64,000 nt of DNA from Lysinibacillus contaminans (GTDB taxonomy: Bacteria; Bacillota; Bacilli; Bacillales_A; Planococcaceae): contig NZ_LGRV01000003.1 in NCBI RefSeq assembly GCF_001278945.1, forward strand, positions 682,001-746,000, written 5' to 3'. The notes under the pieces were generated by a model. The model saw nothing but the letters and a program-made list of their open reading frames with translations, was not told the origin of the DNA and did not search any database. This document shows positions 7,655-15,806 of the stretch, one piece after another. The translations under genes and the position numbers were made by a program. Every line of letters starts with the position of its first letter. The first letter of the stretch is position 1.

Positions 7655-8566
7655 TTGCAGGCGCAAATATTATCGTTTTTAACGGACCCATTTTTTCTCT
7701 TGCTCAAGATGACACTTATTTTATGTGGCTATGTCGTGATCATTCTCATTGTAAATATGGTATTACCAGAGTTTGAAAAAGGGACAAGGATATTATTTTT
7801 TCTTATTGTTTTGGCAACTGTAGGACCAGTCGTTGTCGATTCATTTCGCTTGATTGATGAAATTGCACAAGGAATATCACATATCTTCATGGCTTTTTAT
7901 CCAATCTTAACCTCAACCTTTTTACTTTCAAGTAGCGTCATGGCAATTGCCTCTTGGCAGCCTTTTATTCTATTTTTTGTACAAGTATTGACGATTGTAA
8001 GTGCTAAATGGCTTATTCCAGCGGTATTATTGGCGGTTGTTTTTGATGTAAGCAGTGTGATTGTGAAGGATATTTCTTTTACGAGAATTGCAGAGTTCAT
8101 TCGCTTTACGATTTTGAGTATTGTGTCGGCATCTGTTATATGCTACATCATATTAATGTCGGCAAGCGGTGTGGCTGCCTTTAGCGTCAATAGAGCAGTT
8201 GCGGAGCCGGTAAAAAAATTGATCGAAGAAAATATTCCGATTGTCGGTTCATTTATTGTCGATAGTTTTTCAATGTTTCAGCAAATGTCGCAATTTTCGA
8301 CTTCTATTACAAGCATTAGTGCCTTCGTTGCAGTAGTTACGGTTGCTTTTATTCCGACAGTTCAGCTAGTAGTCAGTGCGTATTCATTAAAACTTTTGGC
8401 TGCTATTTTAGAGCCGATTGCTTTTGATGATATTTGCAAGCTACTTGAACAGGTTAGCAAATCTTTGTTTACACTATGCGCTGTTTCCTTTTTAATTGCT
8501 TTTTCGTTTATGTTTTCTTGTTTTTTCCTCATCGTTTTCGTACAGATAATGGTTGGAGGGAGATAG
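7655..8566 (+). CDS. spoIIIAE: Stage III sporulation protein AE (short form)
   Basis: 303 residues from TTG 7655 with AAGGAG upstream, about 95 fewer than B. subtilis SpoIIIAE (399); the missing part is the N-terminal signal-peptide and soluble region. The hydrophobic core is retained, with several helices and segments such as LIPAVLLAVVFDVSSVIVKD and SAYSLKLLAAILEPI. A membrane component of the mother-cell side of the SpoIIIA-SpoIIQ channel. The next ORF begins 1 bp after its stop. The shortening matches the generally reduced operon. Confidence 0.88.
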   Translation: MQAQILSFLTDPFFLLLKMTLILCGYVVIILIVNMVLPEFEKGTRILFFLIVLATVGPVVVDSFRLIDEIAQGISHIFMAFYPILTSTFLLSSSVMAIASWQPFILFFVQVLTIVSAKWLIPAVLLAVVFDVSSVIVKDISFTRIAEFIRFTILSIVSASVICYIILMSASGVAAFSVNRAVAEPVKKLIEENIPIVGSFIVDSFSMFQQMSQFSTSITSISAFVAVVTVAFIPTVQLVVSAYSLKLLAAILEPIAFDDICKLLEQVSKSLFTLCAVSFLIAFSFMFSCFFLIVFVQIMVGGR

Positions 8567-8567
8567 A

Positions 8568-8711
8568 TTGGTACTTTTATTGATGTTGCTCTTTATTTGT
8601 CAGATATTCGTATTTTTAACGGATGACAAACAAATCATTTCTCTTACGAAGCTTGTGATTACATTAGTTTTTTTACAACTGATATTAAAGATTCCATTTA
8701 TTAATTCATAG
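8568..8711 (+). CDS. 47-residue membrane miniprotein in the spoIIIAF position (reduced SpoIIIAF candidate)
   Basis: TTG 8568 to TAG 8709-8711, with GGAGGGAG at the end of spoIIIAE as ribosome site. The sequence has two hydrophobic helices, about residues 2-17 and 28-42, joined by a short polar turn (TDDKQIISLTK). SpoIIIAF is normally about 206 residues with two N-terminal helices and a cytosolic beta-rich domain, so this would be only its membrane hairpin. The same frame continues open after the TAG straight into spoIIIAG. It could be a functional mini-AF, a decayed gene, or the 5' part of an AF-AG deletion fusion. Confidence 0.55.
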   Translation: MVLLLMLLFICQIFVFLTDDKQIISLTKLVITLVFLQLILKIPFINS

Positions 8712-8774
8712 GAAGAAACAAGCGTACATACACTTGAAAAAGAGTGTGATGAAGGGAGGCAATGTACAAGTGAT

Positions 8775-9179
8775 GTGGAAAAGACACGCAAAAAAACAAT
8801 ACCATTAATGGTCATAGTGTTGATTGTCGCCTCCGTAGGACTTTTCATTATGCTTCCAAGCAGTCAAACGAATTCAACCGACAAAAAAGCAACCTATACA
8901 AATGAGGAAAAGCTTGAACAGACGCTAAAGGCTATGCAAGGTGTCGGGGAGGTTAAAGTTTATTTTTATTATGGACAGATGACGGCTGACATAGATGAAA
9001 ATAACCTATTCAGTCAATATTTTAGAGGTACTGACCAAGGCGCGAAAGATGTTACTGGCATGCTCATTGTCTCAGAGGGTGCTGCTGATATTTTTGTGAA
9101 AAATGAAATTCGCGCTGTCGTCAGTCAAGTGATGCAAATGCCAATTCATCGAATTATTATTGTTCCAATGGAAAAATAA
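8775..9179 (+). CDS. spoIIIAG: Stage III sporulation protein AG (short form)
   Basis: 134 residues against about 229 in B. subtilis. One N-terminal membrane helix (residues 9-27) is followed by a compact domain with EEKLEQTLKAMQGVGEVKVY, VTGMLIVSEGAADIFVKNEI and VVSQVMQMPIHRIIIVP, the ring-building motif fold shared with SpoIIIAH/YscJ. In B. subtilis AG forms a large ring in the channel. The long cytoplasmic/linker part of the usual protein is missing. The GTG 8775 start is weakly supported (GGAGG 15 bp upstream). The frame is open upstream to the TAG at 8709. Confidence 0.88.
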   Translation: MEKTRKKTIPLMVIVLIVASVGLFIMLPSSQTNSTDKKATYTNEEKLEQTLKAMQGVGEVKVYFYYGQMTADIDENNLFSQYFRGTDQGAKDVTGMLIVSEGAADIFVKNEIRAVVSQVMQMPIHRIIIVPMEK

Positions 9180-9191
9180 GGGGGAAGATTG

Positions 9192-9749
9192 ATGCGCGTA
9201 CGCAGAAGAACGGTTTGGTTTATGACATTATTGAGTTTAGTAGCTGTTATTTCAGTATATTACTTAGTTGATCCGGCAAAACAATTTAATGGTTTAACTA
9301 TATTTAGTGATGATACATTACAAGAAACAGCGATCACGGGTGTAACCGATACGGATGGTACGAAAGAAAGTTTGACACAAGAAGTTTCATCACCAAGTCA
9401 CTTATTTGAAGAGATGCGTATGACAGTTAGTGACGAGAGAAGCCAGCTGCGTGAGCAATGGACAGAAAAAATAGGTTCGGAGGAATTCACAGCTGAAGAA
9501 AAAAGTAAAGCTTACGATGATATTGATAACCTTATTAAACTAGAATCAGCAGAAGCTATGTTAGAAATGCTTGTGAAATCACTAGGCTATTCAGATGCCT
9601 TTGTTCGAGCAGAGGGAGAAAAAGTAACTGTAACTGTAATGGCAGAAGAGTTATCAGCTGCCAAGGTTGAAGAAATTGTTTATCTAGTAAAAACAGAGAT
9701 GGAAGGCGCTAACAAAGTGCAAGTAGAATTTAAGGCAAACAATTTTTAA
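9192..9749 (+). CDS. spoIIIAH: Stage III sporulation protein AH
   Basis: 185 residues (B. subtilis 218). Basic N-terminus MRVRRRTVW, one membrane helix (residues 9-26), a linker, then the YscJ/FliF-like ring domain: AEEKSKAYDDIDNLIKLES, AEAMLEMLVKSLGYSDAFVR and EEIVYLVKTEM. It is the mother-cell partner that binds SpoIIQ from the forespore across the intermembrane space. ATG 9192 was chosen over TTG 9189 because AAGGGGGA is well spaced. Last gene of the operon, followed by a terminator. Confidence 0.94.
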   Translation: MRVRRRTVWFMTLLSLVAVISVYYLVDPAKQFNGLTIFSDDTLQETAITGVTDTDGTKESLTQEVSSPSHLFEEMRMTVSDERSQLREQWTEKIGSEEFTAEEKSKAYDDIDNLIKLESAEAMLEMLVKSLGYSDAFVRAEGEKVTVTVMAEELSAAKVEEIVYLVKTEMEGANKVQVEFKANNF

Positions 9750-9812
9750 AATATAGAGAAAAAAAGGAATATTCTGTTTGTTTTCTATTTATTGTTATAT
9801 ATCAGTATAATG

Positions 9813-9850
9813 AAAAGGCTTTCGTTTAGTATAAGAAAGCCTTTTATTTT
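9813..9850 (+). terminator. Intrinsic terminator closing the spoIIIA operon
   Basis: AAAAGGCTTTC pairs with GAAAGCCTTTT around an 11-nt loop, then a T-rich tail. Confidence 0.85.
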
Positions 9851-9949
9851 GTTTGTATTTACTTAATTTTCATTTAACTATTTCAAATTATCAAGAAAGC
9901 AGATAGAATAGTACCTGTAGTAGATTTTATTTAATAAGGAGAGTTAGAC

Positions 9950-10435
9950 ATGTTCAAAATTCAAGAAATTCGTGAAATTATTAAATTAGTAGATTCTTCT
10001 TCAATTGATGAGTTCGTATATGAAGTTGAAGGCGCAAAAGTTAAATTGAAAAAGAACGGTGTAGTTGTGACTGAAGCAGTGGCACCTAAAAAAGATGTAG
10101 CAGCACCTGTTGTACAACAAGTAGCACCTGCAGCAGCACCAGTGAAAGCTGAAGAACCAGCGGCAGCAGCAACACCAGCTAACGACGACCCATCGTTACA
10201 TAAAATCGTATCTCCAATGGTTGGTACTTTCTATGCAGCGTCAAACCCTGAAACACCAGCTTACGTACAAATAGGTGCAAAAGTTGGCGATGAAACAATC
10301 GTATGTATCGTAGAAGCTATGAAACTATTCAATGAAATCGAAGCAGAAGTCAAAGGCGAAATCGTTGAAGTTCTTGTAAAAGACGGCGAGTTAGTAGAAT
10401 ACGGTCAACCATTATTCCTTGTAAAAGCTGAGTAA
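9950..10435 (+). CDS. accB: Acetyl-CoA carboxylase biotin carboxyl carrier protein
   Basis: 161 residues. N-terminal helical piece, an Ala/Pro-rich flexible linker (about residues 45-80), then the biotinyl domain beginning [12 protein letters not shown]. The biotin attachment motif is [14 protein letters not shown], with the target Lys at about position 125. It carries CO2 from AccC to the carboxyltransferase AccAD for malonyl-CoA synthesis. AAGGAGAG lies 8-9 bp before the ATG. It is translationally close to accC (15-bp gap). Confidence 0.97.
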   Translation: MFKIQEIREIIKLVDSSSIDEFVYEVEGAKVKLKKNGVVVTEAVAPKKDVAAPVVQQVAPAAAPVKAEEPAAAATPANDDPSLHKIVSPMVGTFYAASNPETPAYVQIGAKVGDETIVCIVEAMKLFNEIEAEVKGEIVEVLVKDGELVEYGQPLFLVKAE

Positions 10436-10450
10436 GGAGTGCATACATTT

Positions 10451-11809
10451 ATGAAAAAAGTTTTAATTGCAAATCGCGGCGAAATCGCTGTTCGTATCAT
10501 TCGTGCTTGTAAAGAGTTAGGCATCAAATCTGTTGCCGTATACTCTGAAGCAGACGCAGAAGCATTACACGTAAAATTAGCAGACGAAGCATATTGTATC
10601 GGTCCTAAATTATCAAAAGATTCTTACCTTAGTTTCCCAGCATTACTTAGCGTAGCGCAAAAAACAGGTGCAGACGGAATCCACCCCGGTTACGGTTTTG
10701 TATCTGAAAATGCAGATTTCGCTGAAGCATGTGAAAATGCGGGCATTAAGTTCATCGGTCCTTCATCTGATTCTATTAAAATCATGGGGATTAAAGACGT
10801 TGCGCGTACAACTATGGAAGCAGCGGGCGTTCCTCTAGTTCCGGGTACTGGTATCGTACCAGATATCGAAACTGGCCGTGAATGGGCTGCAAAAATCGGT
10901 TACCCAGTTATCATCAAAGCAACTGCTGGTGGTGGCGGTAAAGGTATTCGTGTAGCACGTACAGAAGAAGACCTTATTAAAGGTATTGAAATTACGCAAA
11001 AAGAGGCTGCTGCAGCATTCGGTAACCCTGGCGTATATTTAGAAAAATTCATCGAGTACTTCCGTCACTGCGAAATCCAAGTTCTAGCGGATGGACATGG
11101 TAATGTTGTACATTTAGGCGAACGTGACTGTACAGTTCAACGTCGTATGCAGAAATTAGTAGAGGAGGCTCCATCTCCTGCACTATCTCCTGAACGTCGT
11201 GCTGAAATGGGTGCAGCTGCTGTGAAAGCAGCAGAAGCATGCAACTATGAAGGTGCTGGTACAATCGAGTTCATCTATGATTACCAACAGGACAAGTTCT
11301 ACTTCATGGAGATGAATACTCGTATCCAAGTAGAGCATCCTGTAACAGAAATGATTTCTGGTGTCGATCTTGTACAACAACAATTAAAAATAGCATCTGG
11401 TGCGAAACTTCCATTCACACAAGATGATATTAAATTAAGTGGTTGGGCAATTGAATGCCGTATTAATGCTGAAAACGCATACAAAAACTTTATGCCATCA
11501 GCAGGTACTGTAGATACGTATATCACACCAGGTGGTTACGGTGTACGTATTGATTCTGCTGTTTATGCAGGTTATACAATCCCTCCATACTACGATTCAA
11601 TGGTAGCAAAACTAATCGTTCATGCGGATACGCGCGAGGAAGCCATTGCGAAAATGAATCGTGCGCTTAGTGAATTTGAAGTGTCTGGACCTGGTATTCA
11701 TACAACAATTCCTTTCCACGAAGCACTTATGAATAACGACGTATTCAAATCTGCGAAATTCAACACGAAATTCCTAGAAGAAAACGACGTATTAGGTGTA
11801 ACTAAATAA
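10451..11809 (+). CDS. accC: Acetyl-CoA carboxylase, biotin carboxylase subunit
   Basis: 452 residues, an ATP-grasp enzyme that carboxylates the biotin on AccB. N-terminal [20 protein letters not shown], the glycine-rich ATP loop [34 protein letters not shown] and the catalytic region [16 protein letters not shown] are all intact. ATG 10451 was chosen; the in-frame GTG at 10439 overlaps the AAGGAG ribosome site. In B. subtilis accC is followed by yqhY; here the cobalamin island separates them, and a decayed copy of the last codons plus the terminator lies at 21520-21614. Confidence 0.98.
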   Translation: MKKVLIANRGEIAVRIIRACKELGIKSVAVYSEADAEALHVKLADEAYCIGPKLSKDSYLSFPALLSVAQKTGADGIHPGYGFVSENADFAEACENAGIKFIGPSSDSIKIMGIKDVARTTMEAAGVPLVPGTGIVPDIETGREWAAKIGYPVIIKATAGGGGKGIRVARTEEDLIKGIEITQKEAAAAFGNPGVYLEKFIEYFRHCEIQVLADGHGNVVHLGERDCTVQRRMQKLVEEAPSPALSPERRAEMGAAAVKAAEACNYEGAGTIEFIYDYQQDKFYFMEMNTRIQVEHPVTEMISGVDLVQQQLKIASGAKLPFTQDDIKLSGWAIECRINAENAYKNFMPSAGTVDTYITPGGYGVRIDSAVYAGYTIPPYYDSMVAKLIVHADTREEAIAKMNRALSEFEVSGPGIHTTIPFHEALMNNDVFKSAKFNTKFLEENDVLGVTK

Positions 11810-11823
11810 TTAATATGTATATT

Positions 11824-11860
11824 AGCGAAGGAATCTATTACGATTTCTTCGCTTTTTTTA
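11824..11860 (+). terminator. Intrinsic terminator of accBC
   Basis: AGCGAAGGAATC pairs with GATTTCTTCGCT around TATTAC, then a T-run. A near-identical hairpin is found at 21578-21614, at the far end of the inserted island. Confidence 0.88.
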
Positions 11861-11869
11861 TTATTTCTT

Positions 11870-12320
11870 TTGAAAATGACGTACACTGCACGTGGGCAAA
11901 TATTACTTATAGAGTTGTAAACAAAGGTCTTCTTTTGTTATAACGGGTAATGGGTATCGGCACACATAAAGTAAATAAGGGGAATCTTTACTCATATCGA
12001 GTGACAACAGCTTATCACACAAGATGAAATTGTAAGTATTACATAGTATTCATTCCGAAATATAGGAGGAAATGATATACGGAGAATTACTTAAGGATGT
12101 TGGGAAAGTCATTCTTCGATTGTGCAAAAGGGAATATGTTGAATTCCAAGAGGGGGGAAGAGAAGCTGAATTATAGCCTTTTTTCTATTTTGTAATCTGA
12201 CTTCCCTTTTTATTTATGAAGGATTCTGTCATATATGTGTAGTTTTTTTAGGGTTCTTTTGACGTCTATTGTAATTTTCTGATAATATGGTAGACTGTAT
12301 ATTAAGTGAATAATGATTGT
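11870..12320. other. Intergenic region between accC terminator and riboswitch
   Basis: About 450 bp without a supported ORF. AT-rich, with isolated ribosome-site-like purine tracts (12062-12070, 12150-12163) not followed by open frames. The riboswitch transcript probably starts near its end. Nothing else is recognised. Confidence 0.5.
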
Positions 12321-12324
12321 AGGA

Positions 12325-12497
12325 TGAAGGTGCTGACTAGTCAGCTTAATAGGGAATTCGGTGAAAAACCGAAGCTGTTTCCGCAACTGTAAATGCAGAT
12401 GAAATAAGATTTAGCCACTGTCGAATGAAGAAAAATGCTTCTAGTAGATGGGAAGGTTCTTAGAGTAAAGTGATGCATGAGCCAGGAGACCTACCTT
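12325..12497 (+). ncRNA. Cobalamin (B12) riboswitch aptamer
   Basis: The conserved landmarks appear in order: TAGGGAATTCGGTGAAAAACC at about 12349, CCGCAACTGTAAATGC at about 12382, TAGCCACTG at about 12412, GGGAAGGTTC at about 12450, and the B12 box GATGCATGAGCCAGGAGACC ending about 12491. The order and spacing are those of the class I adenosylcobalamin-type element. It lies 170 bp upstream of a B12-uptake cassette, so it should shut down expression when cobalamin is plentiful. Exact 5' boundary estimated. Confidence 0.95.
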
Positions 12498-12532
12498 TTC
12501 TGATCGTATAAAATCTTTTCGGAGGCTAGAAG

Positions 12533-12567
12533 AATATACGGCAAATGGACGAGCGTATATTTTTTTA
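12533..12567 (+). terminator. Riboswitch expression-platform terminator
   Basis: AATATACG pairs with CGTATATT around a 13-nt loop, directly followed by T7, and lies between the B12 box and the first structural gene. This is the position of a ligand-controlled intrinsic terminator. The competing antiterminator pairing was not worked out. Confidence 0.7.
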
Positions 12568-12669
12568 TCTATGCCTTAAGCTGTTTACCGCTATTTTTCT
12601 TTATGAAAAATAGTTTTTTTATGCTTTCAGAAGCATCAACGTTCACATTAACAATATCGGAGGAAAACA

Positions 12670-15600
12670 ATGAACTTAATGAAGAGATGGCTACAAATAG
12701 TGACTATTTTCATTCTGACATTGTCGTTATTAGCACCAGCTGCTGTAAAAGCGGAAGGGCAACAAGAAGGTACGACAACAACAGAAATAGAATATGAAAA
12801 AACAGTAGTAGTAAATGAAGCAGAGCTGACGGAAGAGATAACTCCACCTGCGGTAGATGCAGTTATTCCAGTGAACGAACCTATAGCTACGGAAATAACG
12901 GTTCCTAATCAGGTTATTACACTTGGTGAGAAACTTGAAGTAACTATAAATGAAAAGGACTCCCAAGAGCCTGTAGTAGATGCAATAATTCTAATTGATG
13001 ATCAAGCAAGTTCTTTTAAAACAGATGAAAATGGTCAAGCATCAATTGAATTTGAGACGATTGGTGAACATAAGATTTCTGCTGAAAAGTATAGTCAAGA
13101 CTCAACAAATACGAATGAGAGTAATATTATTAGCCTAGTGCCTGTCACAGTTGTGGTGACAAGTGCCCCTTCCCAAAATATCATGTCGGAGATTGAAGTT
13201 GTGATTGGAAAGGCTAGCCAATACTTAATCGATCAATACCCTACCCCTGGATTCTTTAGAGAATGGACAATGTTGGCTTTGTCTCGTGATAATAATTCTA
13301 TACCAAAGAGTTATTTTGATACATATTACAACGATGTATTGGATCAGCTTCAAAAGAATAATGGAACGTTAGTAGGAAGCTATACTGAGTATTCACGCCT
13401 TATTATTGCTTTAACAGCAATTGGAAAAGATCCGCGAAATGTTGGTGGTTATAACTTATTAGAGAAGATGGCAGATTACGACAAAGTTATTGCTCAAGGT
13501 GTGAACGGAGCAATATTTGCCTTAATTGCACTTGATACATACCGATATGAAATTCCACAAGTTGGTAATGTGACGAATATTACTACACGTGAAAAATTAG
13601 TAGATTATATTGTGAAAAAAGAAATTCCTGGTGGCGGCTTTGCTTTATCGGTGGGAACACCAGATCCAGATGTTACAGCGATGGCTATACAAGCACTTAT
13701 TCCTTATAAAGGGCAAGCTGATGCAAATAAGGCGATAGTGCAAGCGTTAGCTAAATTAAAAGAGCTTCAAAAGGAAAATGGCGGTTATGACTCTTGGGGG
13801 CGCGAAAACGTACAAAGTCCGGCACAGGTGTTGGTGGCTTTATCGGCATTGGGGATAGATGCCGATAAAGAGTTTCTAAAAAACAATGGAGCTGGGATTA
13901 TTCCAGCAATGATGAATTTTTATGATCATGAAGTCGGTGCTTTCAAACAAAGTAATCGAATAAATCCTATGGCGACAGAACAAGCAACATATGGCTTGGT
14001 AGCTTACAAGCGTTTCAAAGAAGGAAAGACATCTTTATATGACATGAGGGATGTGGAATTTGAAGATGACTTGGGTAACTCGGGTGGAGGCACGATACCG
14101 CCAACGAATCCTGATGGAGGGAATGGAGGTACAACACCACCAACGAACCCTGAAGATGATATTAAACCACCGGTGGAAGCATATAAAGATGTAAACCTGT
14201 CAATTACTATTTCTTCTTCAGAAGTGCCGTTATCCACAACACAAATAGAAGTGAAAGAAAATGAAACAGTATTTGATGTGTTGCAACGTGCAACGACACA
14301 ATACGGTATTCAACTGAATACACGTAAGACAGGTTATGGCGTGTATGTTGTTGGTATTGGTGGAGTAAATGAATTTGACCGTGGTCCATTAAGTGGGTGG
14401 ATGTATCGCGTAAACGGTGTATTCCCTAATATAAGTGCTGATAATTTTGATGTTAAAGCGGGCGACAATATTGAATGGCTATATACTAGCGATTTAGGTG
14501 AAGATGTCGGTGGTGGTGTTGAAGAAGATAATTCAAACAAACCAAAACCGGAAGAGAAACCTGAAGAGAAACCTGAAGAGAAACCTGAAGAGAAACCTGA
14601 AGAGAAACCTGAAGAGAAACCAGGTGAAACACCAGACGAAGAACCTAATGTTTCAGTTGAAAATGATGGCAAGGATGTTGTCGTTATTGGCGAAACAAAA
14701 GACGGTGAAACGAAAGCAACAATCTCAGCAGCTAGTGTTAAGGCGCAATTACAAAATCAGACAACAAAAAAATTAGTCGTAACAGATGGGAAGAACGTTA
14801 GAATCGAAGTCCCTAAAGCGATGGTAGATCCAGTGAAATTAGCTATAGAAGGCGACGACTATAATTTAGTAATATCTGCAAAGCAAGAAGAAGTGAATGG
14901 TCAAACAACGATCGATGTTAAGATAGTTGTTCAAACTTCAGACGGTAAAACTGAAGCAATTAAAGCATACAAAGACTATGTAAAAGTAACAATTTCAGCT
15001 GGCGATATTGCAAAAGATACAGTTTTACTACAATTAGTAGATGGTAAGTATCAAGCTGTTCCGCATAGAATCATAGACGGACAGATCGTATTCCAAACGA
15101 AAACGAACGGAATATTTATAGTGAGTACAAAAAATATATCATTTAATGATATTAATAATGCTTTTAATAAAGATGAAATTGAATTTTTAGCAAAGCGTCA
15201 TGTAGTAACAGGTCGTGAAGATGGCTCATTTGCACCAAATGAATCAGTAACACGTGGTCAATTTGCTGCGATTATTGCTCGTGCATTAGGTTTACAGGCA
15301 GAAAATGAATCACAATTCTCGGACACAAAAGGGAAATGGTATGCCGATTATGTTCAAGCTTTATATGAAGCTGGTATTACAAAAGGTACGAGCGTAGATA
15401 CTTTTAACCCTGAAGCAAAAATCACACGTCAGCAAGCTGCTGCGTTTGCTACACGTATTTTAGATTATGTAAATCATCAAGCAACTGACGCAGGGGCAAC
15501 GAACTATAAAGACCAAGCCAATATTTCAAAAGAATTCCAAGAAAGTGTAGCCTTAGTGAAATCACTTGATATTATGAGTGGTAAAGAAAATGGCAACTTT

Positions 15601-15678
15601 GATCCGAGAGGAAACTTAACGAGAGCTCAGCTTGTGAAAGTCGTAAAACGCACATTAGTAATAGCAGAGATGATGTAA
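12670..15678 (+). CDS. SLH-anchored intrinsic-factor-like protein: Ig-like + alpha/alpha barrel + DUF4430 + SLH x3
   Basis: 1002 residues, exported (signal peptide to about residue 28, ending AAVKA). In order: Ig-like repeat (about 70-165); an alpha/alpha-barrel with squalene-cyclase-like repeats (about 178-457; GGYNLLEKMADYDKV, DPDVTAMAIQAL, NVQSPAQVLVALSALGI); Gly/Pro linker; DUF4430 (about 507-613; GPLSGWMYRVNG, GDNIEWLYTSDLGED); six EEKP units (628-651); a beta-rich domain; three SLH motifs (about 823-1000). Barrel plus DUF4430 is the architecture of intrinsic factor and transcobalamin. Placed first behind the B12 riboswitch, it probably captures cobalamin at the cell surface. ATG 12670 follows GGAGGAAAA. 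Ligand is inferred. Confidence 0.85.
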   Translation: MNLMKRWLQIVTIFILTLSLLAPAAVKAEGQQEGTTTTEIEYEKTVVVNEAELTEEITPPAVDAVIPVNEPIATEITVPNQVITLGEKLEVTINEKDSQEPVVDAIILIDDQASSFKTDENGQASIEFETIGEHKISAEKYSQDSTNTNESNIISLVPVTVVVTSAPSQNIMSEIEVVIGKASQYLIDQYPTPGFFREWTMLALSRDNNSIPKSYFDTYYNDVLDQLQKNNGTLVGSYTEYSRLIIALTAIGKDPRNVGGYNLLEKMADYDKVIAQGVNGAIFALIALDTYRYEIPQVGNVTNITTREKLVDYIVKKEIPGGGFALSVGTPDPDVTAMAIQALIPYKGQADANKAIVQALAKLKELQKENGGYDSWGRENVQSPAQVLVALSALGIDADKEFLKNNGAGIIPAMMNFYDHEVGAFKQSNRINPMATEQATYGLVAYKRFKEGKTSLYDMRDVEFEDDLGNSGGGTIPPTNPDGGNGGTTPPTNPEDDIKPPVEAYKDVNLSITISSSEVPLSTTQIEVKENETVFDVLQRATTQYGIQLNTRKTGYGVYVVGIGGVNEFDRGPLSGWMYRVNGVFPNISADNFDVKAGDNIEWLYTSDLGEDVGGGVEEDNSNKPKPEEKPEEKPEEKPEEKPEEKPEEKPGETPDEEPNVSVENDGKDVVVIGETKDGETKATISAASVKAQLQNQTTKKLVVTDGKNVRIEVPKAMVDPVKLAIEGDDYNLVISAKQEEVNGQTTIDVKIVVQTSDGKTEAIKAYKDYVKVTISAGDIAKDTVLLQLVDGKYQAVPHRIIDGQIVFQTKTNGIFIVSTKNISFNDINNAFNKDEIEFLAKRHVVTGREDGSFAPNESVTRGQFAAIIARALGLQAENESQFSDTKGKWYADYVQALYEAGITKGTSVDTFNPEAKITRQQAAAFATRILDYVNHQATDAGATNYKDQANISKEFQESVALVKSLDIMSGKENGNFDPRGNLTRAQLVKVVKRTLVIAEMM
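14551..14622 (+). repeat. 12-bp in-frame tandem repeat (Glu-Glu-Lys-Pro x6)
   Basis: Six head-to-tail units of GAAGAGAAACCT (the last ends CCA), nearly identical at the DNA level. They encode a charged, extended spacer between the DUF4430 domain and the wall-anchoring part. The near-perfect DNA identity suggests recent slippage, so copy number probably varies between strains. Confidence 0.92.
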
Positions 15679-15731
15679 AACTTAGAATAATAGATGAAGC
15701 TAGAGATACTTCACGAAAACAAATAAAGAAA

Positions 15732-15779
15732 GGGGTTAGTCCTGATGTAAGCTGTAATAATGGCTTCATAAGGACGCCC
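15732..15779 (+). terminator. Possible attenuator hairpin between the two barrel genes
   Basis: The segment GGGGTTAGTCCT can pair with AGGACGCCCTTTTT across an inner region that itself holds AAGC/GCTT arms. A T-run follows just before the ribosome site of the next gene. It could reduce read-through and set the ratio of the first surface protein to downstream genes. Imperfect pairing, so weak. Confidence 0.4.
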
Positions 15780-15806
15780 TTTTTCCAGTATAAAGGAGTG
15801 GACGAA

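Noticed and set aside
12603..12797. 64-codon plus-strand ORF before the B12 receptor gene
   Set aside because: Overlaps the receptor start in another frame and has no ribosome site. It covers the riboswitch leader end.
14551..14622. Tandem repeat as a possible CRISPR array
   Set aside because: Units are 12 bp without spacers and lie in frame inside a gene. No cas genes are in the window.
14334..14672. Minus-strand 112-codon ORF with repeated Ser-Gly-Phe units
   Set aside because: It is the antisense reading of the EEKP tandem repeat in the B12 receptor gene. No ribosome site, and the plus-strand frame is clearly the coding one.
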